Shown here: positions 8,661 through 16,663 of the stretch, one piece after another
Layout of the letters: each line of letters starts with the position of its first letter
Position numbering within the stretch: position 1 is the stretch's first letter
Assembly (NCBI RefSeq): GCF_001541095.1
Contig: NZ_LMXH01000002.1
Span: 46,847-110,846 of the forward strand
Source of the DNA: Paenibacillus sp. FJAT-26967
GTDB taxonomy: Bacteria > Bacillota > Bacilli > Paenibacillales > NBRC-103111
Reading direction: 5' to 3'
Length of the DNA: 64,000 nt
The notes under the pieces: model-generated
The model's input: only the letters and a program-made list of their open reading frames with translations
Database searches by the model: none
What the model was told of the DNA's origin: nothing
Position numbers and translations under genes: made by a program

Positions 8661-8705
8661 TTGTAATAAAAATCACTGCTTGTTATGATAAAAGCGTTAC
8701 GCTTT
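8661..8705 (+). promoter_or_regulatory. Promoter of the yisL gene with a palindrome at the start region
   Basis: TTGTAA (8661-8666), a 17-base spacer and TATGAT (8684-8689) form a sigma-A type promoter. It is followed at once by the palindrome AAAGCG-TTA-CGCTTT (8691-8705), which would lie at the transcription start and could be an operator. The rest of the 312-bp gap (8439-8750) holds only the upstream terminator and an A-rich stretch. Confidence 0.5.
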
Positions 8706-8750
8706 ACCACGGTAACCTTTCAAGTACATATTGACTATGGAGGAATTCAC

Positions 8751-9104
8751 ATGTCAGACAAGTTGCTTAACATTTTTGTGCAGTCACATGCGGGATCATG
8801 GGCATTTATCGTTATCCTGTTTATCGTGAGTGCGATTTTCTACCGGCAAAAAATCACACCTATGATCCTGCGCCTGTTCTACTTAATCATGGTTGTATCC
8901 GGTGTTGGTATGCTGATCGGATATAGCTTCCCTGCAAAATATGTGGTCAAAGGAATTATTGCCATCGTTGTGATCGGTCTGATGGAAATGATTCTGGGAC
9001 GCATGAAAAGAGGACAAGGAAGAGAATCTTCCACGAAGATCTTGTTTGCAGTCTGGGCCGTTCTAATTATCACCGTAATCATGATGGGCTTCGGAATATT
9101 CTAA
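8751..9104 (+). CDS. yisL: YisL family membrane protein (DUF1516)
   Basis: 117 residues and four predicted membrane helices (FIVILFIVSAIFY, MILRLFYLIMVVSGVGMLIGY, GIIAIVVIGLMEMILG, LFAVWAVLIITVIMMGFGIF). Length and the HAGSWAFIVILF start fit the YisL/DUF1516 family, whose function is unknown. Start ATG 8751 follows TATGGAGGAATTCAC. A weak terminator-like hairpin (9120-9151) separates it from the KbaA-like gene. Confidence 0.8.
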   Translation: MSDKLLNIFVQSHAGSWAFIVILFIVSAIFYRQKITPMILRLFYLIMVVSGVGMLIGYSFPAKYVVKGIIAIVVIGLMEMILGRMKRGQGRESSTKILFAVWAVLIITVIMMGFGIF

Positions 9105-9119
9105 TCCGCGATTTTCGGG

Positions 9120-9151
9120 AACCGTCCTTGCTTGTGCAGAAGGGCGGTTTT
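9120..9151 (+). terminator. Terminator after yisL
   Basis: AACCGTCCTT pairs with AAGGGCGGTT (two G-T pairs) around a 10-base loop, followed by TT. The T-run is short, so read-through into the next gene is possible. Confidence 0.55.
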
Positions 9152-9179
9152 GCCCTGTTAGAAGAAGGAGAAGAGGCAG

Positions 9180-9848
9180 ATGTTGAAATCCATATTATTC
9201 CTGTTCTGGACCACGATGCTGGGTGGGGTTGTGCTGGGGCTTCTTACTTGGGGAGTAGGCAGAACCGTTTTCAGTGATTTTGTGTCAATGGACGTCGCGG
9301 TTAGCGGTGCGAGTGAGATCGGGATGATCATCCTGGCGACACTGACGATGTGTCTGATTAGTGTGGTCGGCTATGTCGGCTATTTAATGACGAATTACTA
9401 TATGATTGGAATCCTCAGAAGCAGGAAAGGAGCATGGTCCGGACTGCAGCTGTTCTTTATCGCACTGGCGATCGCTAACTTATTCTTCCTGAGATACAAA
9501 GAATTTGCCGAAGGCCATGAAAGCCTGGGAATGTACCTGGGAATTCCGGTACTTATTATTGCAGCCGGTCTGATTATCTCTCAGATCAAAGTATCTCTTA
9601 CAAATTCGCATGCAAGAATACCGACGCTATTCTTCATCATTGTCGTGACGAGCCTGGAAATGCTGCCTGCTTTCAGTATTTCGGATTTATCCTCGCTTCT
9701 TTATGTCGCCATCGTTCTGTTGGGCTGTAATGCTTGGCAAATCCTTATCTTCCATAAGCTTACAAACAAGACTGGTGCAGGGGCCAAGGCACCTGCGAAT
9801 ACATCGGCCAAGAACCCGTCCAAACGTCCTTCTGCTAAAAAGGCCTAG
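9180..9848 (+). CDS. kbaA: KinB-signalling pathway activation protein, KbaA-like
   Basis: 222 residues with about six membrane helices and a basic Ala/Lys/Ser tail (residues ~198-222). The central stretch LFFLRYKEFAEGHESLGMY and the TNSHARIPTLFFIIVVTSLE segment resemble KbaA, the membrane protein that promotes KinB-dependent phosphorelay activation at the start of sporulation in Bacillus. This assignment rests on remembered family features and should be confirmed. Start ATG 9180 follows GAAGGAGAAGAGGC. No kinB gene is in the window. Confidence 0.65.
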   Translation: MLKSILFLFWTTMLGGVVLGLLTWGVGRTVFSDFVSMDVAVSGASEIGMIILATLTMCLISVVGYVGYLMTNYYMIGILRSRKGAWSGLQLFFIALAIANLFFLRYKEFAEGHESLGMYLGIPVLIIAAGLIISQIKVSLTNSHARIPTLFFIIVVTSLEMLPAFSISDLSSLLYVAIVLLGCNAWQILIFHKLTNKTGAGAKAPANTSAKNPSKRPSAKKA

Positions 9849-9870
9849 CCGATTTCTGAATAAACTGTTC

Positions 9871-9897
9871 AGCCCCGCCTGTTAAGGCGGGGCTTTT
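9871..9897 (+). terminator. Strong terminator after kbaA
   Basis: AGCCCCGCCT-GTTA-AGGCGGGGCT is a perfect 10-bp stem with a four-base loop, followed by TTTATT. Confidence 0.9.
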
Positions 9898-10036
9898 ATT
9901 TAATGCAGGCGGATTGTCCGGTAGGCAACCGCGATGTATGCAGGTCTCTAAACGGAAGTTTCCTGGCTGCTGCGGGAATGGAGAAGCATGGAGAAGCGCA
10001 GTTATGGAGGAAGCGGCCTGGAAATTCCCCCGGCTG

Positions 10037-10066
10037 TTGACTTGCAGTCCCTAACATTCTTAGAAT
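10037..10066 (+). promoter_or_regulatory. Candidate sigma-A promoter of topB
   Basis: TTGACT (10037-10042), an 18-base spacer and TAGAAT (10061-10066) lie 75 bases before the topB start. Confidence 0.55.
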
Positions 10067-10141
10067 AGATAGATAATGAAATCCAGTATGCAGCGGCTTA
10101 AGGCAGGGCTGTTTTTCTGACAAAGGAGACAGGAGAGACAC

Positions 10142-12301
10142 ATGGGCAAATCACTCGTACTGGCCGAAAAACCGAGCGTCGCCAAAGAAATCGCGCGCGT
10201 TCTCGGTTGCGGGCAGAAGCATAAATCGTATTTTGAAGGACCCAAGCATGTTGTTACCTGGGCACTCGGCCATCTTGTAGGACTGGCGGAGCCCGAAGAT
10301 TATGATACGAAGTACCAGAAATGGAACCTGGAGGATCTTCCGATTATTCCGGGACGCATGAAACTGAAAGTACTGAAGGAAACTTCACATCAATACCGGG
10401 CTATTGCCGATCTTGCCAAACGTAAAGATCTGAGCGAGCTTATCATTGCCACGGATTCGGCCCGTGAAGGAGAACTGGTAGCGCGCTGGATCATGGAGAT
10501 GATCCGGTGGAATAAGCCTTATCACCGCCTGTGGATATCGTCTCAGACAGATAAGGCGATCCGTGATGGCTTCGCGAATCTGAAGCCCGGCAAGCAATAC
10601 GACCGCCTGTACGAGTCGGCGGTTTGCCGTGCCGAGGCCGATTGGCTGATCGGCCTCAATGTGACACGCGCGCTGACGAGCAAGTATGAGGCGCAGCTGT
10701 CGGCCGGACGCGTCCAGACCCCGACGCTGGCTATGATCATGGACCGCGAGCAGGAAATCCGCAATTTCCGTTCGGCCGAGTACTGGACGGTACAAGCGGA
10801 TTTCGGCGCGTTCCGCGGGACGTGGCGCCAGCGCTCCGGAGAGAGCCGGATCTTCGACCGTGACCGGGTGGATGCGCTCGTGCAGCAGGTCTCCGGCAAG
10901 AACGGCACCGTGTCTTCCGTTAAGAAGACGGAACGGACAGAGCCTCAGCCGCTCGCTTATGACTTGACGGAGCTGCAGCGTGACGCGAACCGTCGCTTCG
11001 ATTTCTCGGCGAAGCATACGCTGTCCGTCCTGCAGCGGCTGTACGAGCAGTATAAACTCGTCACTTACCCGCGGACGGACTCCCGCCACCTGACGAGCGA
11101 TATGGTGAGTACGCTCCAAGAGCGTGTGCAGTCGGTAGCGGTGGGGCCTTACGCTCCGCTGGCGAAACCGCTGCTCAGGGGTGCTCTGCCGGTATCCCGG
11201 CGGATTGTAGACGATGCGAAGGTGACGGATCACCACGCGATTATCCCGACCGATGAGTATGTAAATCTGTCGGCACTCTCCGCGGATGAGCGCAAACTGT
11301 ACGATCTGATCGTCCGGCGTTTCCTGGCGCTGTTTTATCCGGCTGCCCGGTACGAGGTGACCTCGATGATCCTAGACGTCGAGGGGGAGCCGTTCCATGT
11401 GTCGGGACGGATCGTCAAGGAACTAGGCTGGCGCGGTGTCTACGGATCGGGTACAGCAGCTGATTCCGGCAGTGAGGACGGGGACGATGACTATGTGGAT
11501 GAAGACGACCGGAAGGCCTCTCAGCAGGAACTGCCGGAACTCGCCGCCGGCGACCGTATCGAAGCCGTCCGCTGCCGGATCGGCAGTCATCGCACCCAGC
11601 CTCCGAAGCGTCACACGGAGGCTACGCTGCTCACCCAGATGGAGAAGCATCATCTGGGGACGCCTGCCACGCGCGCCGAGATTATCGAGAAGCTGGTCAG
11701 CTCGGATACGATCGAGCGGGAGGGCGGCGCTTTGCACCCGACAGGCAAGGGTACGCAGCTGATCGAGCTGGTCGCCAAGGAGCTGCGCTCACCCGAGCTG
11801 ACGGCTAAATGGGAGCAGGAGCTGGAAGATATCGCGCGGGGACGCGGCAAGACCGAGACGTTCATCGGCGGGATCCGCGAGATGACCAAGCAGCTTGTCC
11901 AAGGGGTAAGATCCAATGAAGCGGAATACAAACCGCATAATCTGACGAACAGCCGGTGCCCGGAATGCGGCGAAAGACTTATGGAACGTAAAAGTAAACG
12001 CGGCAAAATGCTCGTATGCGCGAACCGCGAGTGTGAGTACAGACGCTCTGCCGAGAAACAGCTGACAAACCGCAGATGCCCGCAATGCCACAAGAAAATG
12101 GAAATGAAAACAGGGAAAGCTGGAAAATACGTTCAGTGTCTGCCCTGTAATGTCGTGGAGGTCCTCGGGGAAAGTACAGGCCGTGTTGCCAAACATCAGC
12201 AGCAGAAGCTGGTGAAGCAGTACAGCAAACAGGAGAATCTCGGTTCGAGCCTGGGGGATGCCCTCAAAGCCGCTCTTTCCAAACAGGACGGGGAGAGTTG
12301 A
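10142..12301 (+). CDS. topB: DNA topoisomerase III (type IA)
   Basis: 719 residues. The TOPRIM domain is at the N-terminus (LVLAEKPSVAKEIARVLG with its Glu; ATDSAREGELVARW as the acidic metal site), followed by the type IA core with the catalytic Tyr in LVTYPRTDSRHLT. Two C-terminal zinc-ribbon-like modules are present (CPECGERL ... CANRECEY and CPQCHKK ... CLPC). The enzyme decatenates DNA via single-strand passage. Slightly longer than Bacillus TopB, with an acidic insert (SGSEDGDDDYVDEDDRK) at ~residues 444-460. Start ATG 10142 has AAGGAGACAGGAG before it. A long terminator follows at 12391. Confidence 0.95.
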   Translation: MGKSLVLAEKPSVAKEIARVLGCGQKHKSYFEGPKHVVTWALGHLVGLAEPEDYDTKYQKWNLEDLPIIPGRMKLKVLKETSHQYRAIADLAKRKDLSELIIATDSAREGELVARWIMEMIRWNKPYHRLWISSQTDKAIRDGFANLKPGKQYDRLYESAVCRAEADWLIGLNVTRALTSKYEAQLSAGRVQTPTLAMIMDREQEIRNFRSAEYWTVQADFGAFRGTWRQRSGESRIFDRDRVDALVQQVSGKNGTVSSVKKTERTEPQPLAYDLTELQRDANRRFDFSAKHTLSVLQRLYEQYKLVTYPRTDSRHLTSDMVSTLQERVQSVAVGPYAPLAKPLLRGALPVSRRIVDDAKVTDHHAIIPTDEYVNLSALSADERKLYDLIVRRFLALFYPAARYEVTSMILDVEGEPFHVSGRIVKELGWRGVYGSGTAADSGSEDGDDDYVDEDDRKASQQELPELAAGDRIEAVRCRIGSHRTQPPKRHTEATLLTQMEKHHLGTPATRAEIIEKLVSSDTIEREGGALHPTGKGTQLIELVAKELRSPELTAKWEQELEDIARGRGKTETFIGGIREMTKQLVQGVRSNEAEYKPHNLTNSRCPECGERLMERKSKRGKMLVCANRECEYRRSAEKQLTNRRCPQCHKKMEMKTGKAGKYVQCLPCNVVEVLGESTGRVAKHQQQKLVKQYSKQENLGSSLGDALKAALSKQDGES

Positions 12302-12390
12302 CAGAATTGAAAGCCTGTATTGTAAATGGCTTTTTCGATAGAAATGTAAGCTTGGTAACAAAATACTGCATAGACGGCCGCATCCCGGCC

Positions 12391-12425
12391 AAAGAACGGA
12401 GATCCATGCGGATCTCCGTTCTTTG
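12391..12425 (+). terminator. Perfect 15-bp terminator after topB
   Basis: AAAGAACGGAGATCC-ATGC-GGATCTCCGTTCTTT is a perfect stem with A's on one side and T's on the other, so it can stop transcription in either direction. It sits 90 bases after the topB stop. Confidence 0.85.
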
Positions 12426-12575
12426 TTTGCTGCCGCGGATAAACAAGGGGAGAATTTCTTTCGCGACAGATGATCTGCCGGCAAACAATATGCGGTAAGG
12501 ATGTGGAATAACAATATTTCCAGATTAGTGGGGGAGCGTTCGTCACACGAGGGGTTCAATACCAATCTATCTTAT

Positions 12576-12626
12576 TTAGAATTATTATAAATTAGTATTG
12601 ATTATAATTAAGCCGTCTGTTATAGT
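12576..12626 (+). promoter_or_regulatory. PerR-type box and promoter of dps
   Basis: TTAGAATTATTATAA (12576-12590) differs at one position from the PerR consensus TTATAATNATTATAA. It lies just upstream of TTGATT (12598-12603), a 17-base spacer and TATAGT (12621-12626). PerR control would induce dps under peroxide stress, as for Bacillus mrgA. The rest of the 385-bp topB-dps gap holds the topB terminator and no gene. Confidence 0.7.
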
Positions 12627-12686
12627 AAGTATATAAGAAATGAGCAATACAAGATGTGATCATTCATACACGGAGGTTGATCCACG

Positions 12687-13139
12687 ATGACAACGATGAC
12701 AACTATAACGACAAACCAACACTTAATTAAACTGACTGCCGACTGGAATCTATTCTCCATGAAACTACGCCATTATCACTGGAATGTAAAAGGTCCTCAC
12801 TTTTATACGCTGCATGCGAAGTTTGAGGAATTATATAATGAAGCGGGCCAATATGTGGATGAATTCGCGGAGCGCGTTCTTGCACTGGGCGGTAAGCCGA
12901 TCGGAACGTACGGCGAGACTCTCAAAGAAACCCGCCTGAAAGAAGCTTCCGGTAAGGAATCTTTCGAAGAAATGGTAGCTGCCATCCGTGAGGATTTCAT
13001 TCAAATGGTTGCCTTTTTGCAAGAAGGCATTGAAACCGCGCAGCAGGATAATGACGAACCGACCGCAGATATGCTAATTGGAACTCAAGGTAACCTGCAG
13101 AAGCATATCTGGATGCTTGGAGCTTTTCTGGACGCCTAA
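12687..13139 (+). CDS. dps: Dps family DNA-binding ferritin-like protein
   Basis: 150 residues, the usual size. HYHWNVKGPHFYTLHAKFEELYNE followed by DEFAERVLALGGKP carries the His/Asp/Glu ligands of the inter-subunit ferroxidase site. The dodecamer oxidises Fe(II) with H2O2 and protects DNA. The N-terminus (MTTMTTITTNQH) is Thr-rich and lacks a lysine tail, so DNA binding may be weak or use other surfaces. Start ATG 12687 follows GGAGGTTGATCCACG. Monocistronic, with a PerR-type box upstream and a terminator downstream. Confidence 0.93.
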   Translation: MTTMTTITTNQHLIKLTADWNLFSMKLRHYHWNVKGPHFYTLHAKFEELYNEAGQYVDEFAERVLALGGKPIGTYGETLKETRLKEASGKESFEEMVAAIREDFIQMVAFLQEGIETAQQDNDEPTADMLIGTQGNLQKHIWMLGAFLDA

Positions 13140-13166
13140 AATCCAAGTCCGTTAATACTAGAGAAT

Positions 13167-13197
13167 AGACAGATTCCGGAACGGGGTCTGTCTTTTT
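13167..13197 (+). terminator. Terminator after dps
   Basis: AGACAGA (13167-13173) pairs with TCTGTCT (13187-13193), extended by CC/GG inside, followed by TTTTG. Confidence 0.8.
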
Positions 13198-13398
13198 GTA
13201 TGCTTATCTAGATGAAGACCGCCTCTTGAACCCCTTCTGCAGCGTAAGACTAGCAGCCGGCCTGAGACTCCGGGCCCTAGCTGTCTATTACGTTTATGTT
13301 ATACTAGAAAGCGGAAGAAAAATATGGAACCGAATAGATTTCCATCTTCCTTACCATTATCATTCCGACTATATCATTACTACTATCAGGGGGATTCT

Positions 13399-15075
13399 AT
13401 GAAGAAAATCTTGCCAGTATGGCGAACTGCTGCACTTGCCTCATTTTTGCTTGCTTCTCTAGCTCCTGCCGCACCCGCAGTTCTTGCGAATTCACCGGCA
13501 ACGTTACAGTCTGCCGCTCATGCGGATTCAGCACTCGTGCCTCTGCGTCTTCTGAGTGAAACCGCAGGAGCAAGTGTGACCTGGAATCAGGATGACCGGA
13601 CGGTTACGATCTCCAAGGGCAGTGACAAGATTATTTTGACGATTGATCAGAAAACCGCCGTTGTGAATGGCGAGAAGGTTGATTTGGACAATGCTGTACA
13701 AATCGTGAAAGACAAAACTGTCGTGCCGCTCGGGTTCTTTAAGAAAGTGTTACATACATCTGTATCGTGGGATCTACATAAGAATGAACTGGTTCTGCCG
13801 GCAGGGGATCTGGAGGCCAAAGCGAACGCTTTTGTCAGCTATTTGAACCAGGGGGAAAGCCAGCCGGCATACGCGATGTTTAATGAGGACCTCCGGAAAA
13901 GTCTGAATGAGAACAAACTTAGCTACTACTGGTCCTATTTTGCCAGCGTATATGGTGAAATGAAGGGGCAGAGCCAATCGGGCAAGGAAAAAAACTCCGT
14001 CCACGATAACGTGTACCTGACTTATGAAACGGAGAGCAGCTATCCTTTCCAGGTCACGGTCCGTTTCGACGACAACAGCCAGATCAATGATTTGTTTATT
14101 CCGCAGTACTATTTGCCGAGTAATTATGTCAAGCCGGCCTATGATAACCCAGCGGCCTATACCGAGAAGGAAGTGAAAATCGGAGAAGGCAAGCTGGCGC
14201 TTCCGGGGACGCTAACTCTGCCTAGCACTGCAGGTCCGCATCCGGTCATCGTGCTTGTGCATGGCTCAGGCTCTAATGACCGCGATGAGACGATGGGTTC
14301 ATCGAAACTGTTCCGTGATCTTTCCGTCGGACTGGCCGCGCAAGGAATCGGAACTTTGCGTTATGAGAAAGTCACACGCGAACATCCGTTTAAATCGCAG
14401 AAACCTGATTTTACGGTACAGGATGAAACGGTAAACGATGCCGTTTACGCGATTAACATGCTCGCACAAACCGAAGGCATTGATCCTAGACAGATCTATG
14501 TAGCAGGTCACAGTCAAGGAGGGATGCTGGTTCCCCGTATCATTGAGTCGGACAAGGAGAATCATATAGCTGGCGCTGTCGTTCTGGCCGGTCCTACGAA
14601 TTCGATAGAAGATGTCGTACTGGAGCAATCCAAGTATCAGCTGAAGATTGCCAAGGAACTGGGTACGGATACGGCTGCTCTGGAGCAGCAAGTAACTTTC
14701 TGGGAAAGTCAGGTTAAACTGATCAAAGATCCGAAGTACTCTACGACGAATCTTCCTGCAGAACTGCAGCTCGGCAACACTTACTGGTGGATGGACTTCC
14801 GCAACTATTCCGCATCCGCTATTGCCAAGAACCAGAAAACTCCAATGCTTATTCTGCAAGGGGATAATGATTCCCAGGTGTTGTCCTATCATCTGGATAA
14901 ATGGAAAGAAGCTCTCAAAGAGCGTACGAACGTACAGTATAAAATGTATCCGAAAGTGAACCATGTCTTCACGGAGTACGATCAGAAATCAACGGGAGCG
15001 GAGTACAGCCTTCCGGCGAACGCTCCGGAAGTTCTTATCCATGATATTGCGGATTGGGTCAAAAAAAGTAAATAA
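13399..15075 (+). CDS. Secreted stalk-domain / DUF3887 / alpha-beta hydrolase fusion
   Basis: 558 residues. A signal peptide (basic start, then ALASFLLASLAPAAPAVLA) is followed by a copper-amine-oxidase N-terminal-like stalk domain (~residues 45-130, with VPLRLLSETAGASVTW and its repeat VVPLGFFKKVLHTSVSW), a DUF3887-like region (~135-235) and a C-terminal alpha/beta hydrolase. The hydrolase has VHGSGSNDRDE (oxyanion), GHSQGGM (nucleophile Ser), ILQGDNDSQV (acid) and NHVF (His). It probably works at the cell surface as an esterase or peptidase of unknown substrate. ATG 13399 follows AGGGGGATTCT; an upstream in-frame ATG (13324) would bury the signal peptide. Confidence 0.85.
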   Translation: MKKILPVWRTAALASFLLASLAPAAPAVLANSPATLQSAAHADSALVPLRLLSETAGASVTWNQDDRTVTISKGSDKIILTIDQKTAVVNGEKVDLDNAVQIVKDKTVVPLGFFKKVLHTSVSWDLHKNELVLPAGDLEAKANAFVSYLNQGESQPAYAMFNEDLRKSLNENKLSYYWSYFASVYGEMKGQSQSGKEKNSVHDNVYLTYETESSYPFQVTVRFDDNSQINDLFIPQYYLPSNYVKPAYDNPAAYTEKEVKIGEGKLALPGTLTLPSTAGPHPVIVLVHGSGSNDRDETMGSSKLFRDLSVGLAAQGIGTLRYEKVTREHPFKSQKPDFTVQDETVNDAVYAINMLAQTEGIDPRQIYVAGHSQGGMLVPRIIESDKENHIAGAVVLAGPTNSIEDVVLEQSKYQLKIAKELGTDTAALEQQVTFWESQVKLIKDPKYSTTNLPAELQLGNTYWWMDFRNYSASAIAKNQKTPMLILQGDNDSQVLSYHLDKWKEALKERTNVQYKMYPKVNHVFTEYDQKSTGAEYSLPANAPEVLIHDIADWVKKSK

Positions 15076-15146
15076 GCCCGCGCAAGTTCCGTTCGTTTAA
15101 AAGTTGTGTGAGTTTTGTTTTTGTGAGGGAAGTTAGAAAAAAAGAA

Positions 15147-15185
15147 AAGCCGTCAGCCGCTATTATCGGGTCGACGGCTTTTTTG
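15147..15185 (+). terminator. Terminator after the hydrolase gene
   Basis: AAGCCGTC (15147-15154) pairs with GACGGCTT (15173-15180), followed by TTTT. It lies between convergent genes. Confidence 0.8.
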
Positions 15186-15288
15186 CCGTTTCAGTGGGTG
15201 GCGGATGTCCGGCAAATTGCCGGGCTTGTATCGAATCAGTTGAACTCAATCGGAGTCACGTTATGCTGGGCGAGACCGTATGATCCGT

Positions 15289-16398
15289 CTATGTGAAACG
15301 CTGCAAGCGGGATAGAACTTGATCCGCCTCGCCTATTAGCCGCGCTATCAATTCGGCGGCGGTGGTCTTCAGAGCTAACGGGGAGGCTTGGCCCGCCCAC
15401 ATAGCCATATAGTCCGGGTTGCCGGCTTTGGCCGCCGCGCGCCGAATCTCTTGGGTGAGTGCGTTCTGCGCCGGATAGCCCGGAAGCTGCCCGGCCAGCG
15501 GCTCCAGCTCCTCCAGCAGGCGGCTGCGAATGCCGCGGGCATACTTGCCGGAGACAGCGCGCGATAGCATCGTTGACTCATCGGACGATCCCAGGACCGC
15601 TGCCTTATGCGCGGGATGTGCGCCGCTCTCGGTACAGGTGAGGAAGGCCGTGCCGAACTGTACGCCTTCGGCGCCGAGTGCAAGGGCGGCAGCGATGCCC
15701 CGGCCGTCCATGATGCCGCCGGATGCGATGACGGGTACTTGTACGCTGTCGGCGATTTGCGGCACGAGCGCCATCGTGCCGATCAGCGGCGGCTCGCCCT
15801 CACCGGGGAAAGTACCCCGGTGGCCGCCCGCTTCCGCGCCTTGCGCGACGATGGCGTCAACGCCCGCCTGCTGAAGCAGCAGAGCTTCACGCACGGTGGT
15901 CGCGGTGCCGATAGTGCGGATGCCGAGTCTCGTACACTCGGCAAGAGTATCCGTACCCGGCGCGTCGAAGGTGGAGCTGAATACCGGTACCCGCTCGTCC
16001 AGCAGGACGGCGAGTTGATCCCGGTAGGATTCGCTCCACACGGCCGGCGGCCCGTCCTCGCGGACGTTCAGACGCTCACGCAGCGGTGCGAGAAGATGCC
16101 AAGCGCTGTCCGCTTGGGCTCTTTGCTGCGCTTCACCGGGAGCTCGCTCCGGCTCTTGCAGGATAAAAAGATTGACCGCAAAAGGTCGCGCGGTCAGCTC
16201 GCGTATGTCGCGGATCGCCTGGCGGATGGCTTCCGGAGACATGTATCCTGCGCCCAAGGTGCCAAGTCCTCCCGCTTCGGATACAGCCGCTACCAGAGCG
16301 GGTGTTGTTGTGCCGCCCGCCATACCGGCTTGGATAATCGGGTATTCTAATTGGAATAGCCGGCACAATCGGTTCGTTGATTTACTGGATGTCTGCAT
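15289..16398 (-). CDS. Nitronate monooxygenase (2-nitropropane dioxygenase family)
   Basis: 369 residues, TIM-barrel FMN enzyme. The start LFQLEYPIIQAGMAGG, then IVAQGAEAGGHRGTF (with the catalytic His) and IASGGIMDGRGIAAALALGAEGVQFGTAFL (phosphate binding of FMN), are diagnostic. It oxidises alkyl nitronates such as propionate-3-nitronate and so detoxifies nitro compounds. The gene is notably GC-rich, which explains long open frames on the other strand. It is convergent with the hydrolase gene and divergent from the quinone oxidoreductase. Confidence 0.92.
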   Translation of the reverse strand: MQTSSKSTNRLCRLFQLEYPIIQAGMAGGTTTPALVAAVSEAGGLGTLGAGYMSPEAIRQAIRDIRELTARPFAVNLFILQEPERAPGEAQQRAQADSAWHLLAPLRERLNVREDGPPAVWSESYRDQLAVLLDERVPVFSSTFDAPGTDTLAECTRLGIRTIGTATTVREALLLQQAGVDAIVAQGAEAGGHRGTFPGEGEPPLIGTMALVPQIADSVQVPVIASGGIMDGRGIAAALALGAEGVQFGTAFLTCTESGAHPAHKAAVLGSSDESTMLSRAVSGKYARGIRSRLLEELEPLAGQLPGYPAQNALTQEIRRAAAKAGNPDYMAMWAGQASPLALKTTAAELIARLIGEADQVLSRLQRFT

Positions 16399-16603
16399 GA
16401 GAAGAAACCCTCTCTTTCATCTGGTAATTGAATTGAAACCTTCCGTCAGTTAGATTCATTATACGCCGAATCAGGGAATTAGACTTTTTCTATCCAGCTT
16501 ATTATGCAGAAAATAGGAACGGTTAGCTGATTCCGGCAACGGACATCATAAAGGACTCAAAAGTCCGCTGAGCCTGCGCCGGCAAGCATTTGATACCTGC
16601 GCA

Positions 16604-16638
16604 TGGTATACTAGTTCTTAATGTCTAGTTCTTAATGT
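16604..16638 (+). promoter_or_regulatory. Extended -10 promoter followed by a 14-bp tandem repeat
   Basis: TGGTATACT (16604-16612) is an extended -10 element. Two exact head-to-tail copies of CTAGTTCTTAATGT follow (16611-16624 and 16625-16638), spanning the expected transcription start of the oxidoreductase gene. A repressor-binding direct repeat is possible. Confidence 0.4.
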
Positions 16639-16663
16639 TTATCAACCCAGAGGAGTGAGCCCG

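Noticed and set aside
11789-12565. 258-codon open frame antisense to topB and beyond
   Set aside because: It covers the zinc-ribbon end of topB and the terminator; composition is unlike a protein and no family is seen.
15607-16350. 247-codon open frame on the plus strand
   Set aside because: It is antisense to the nitronate monooxygenase gene, has no ribosome site and no recognisable domain; GC-rich codons explain it.
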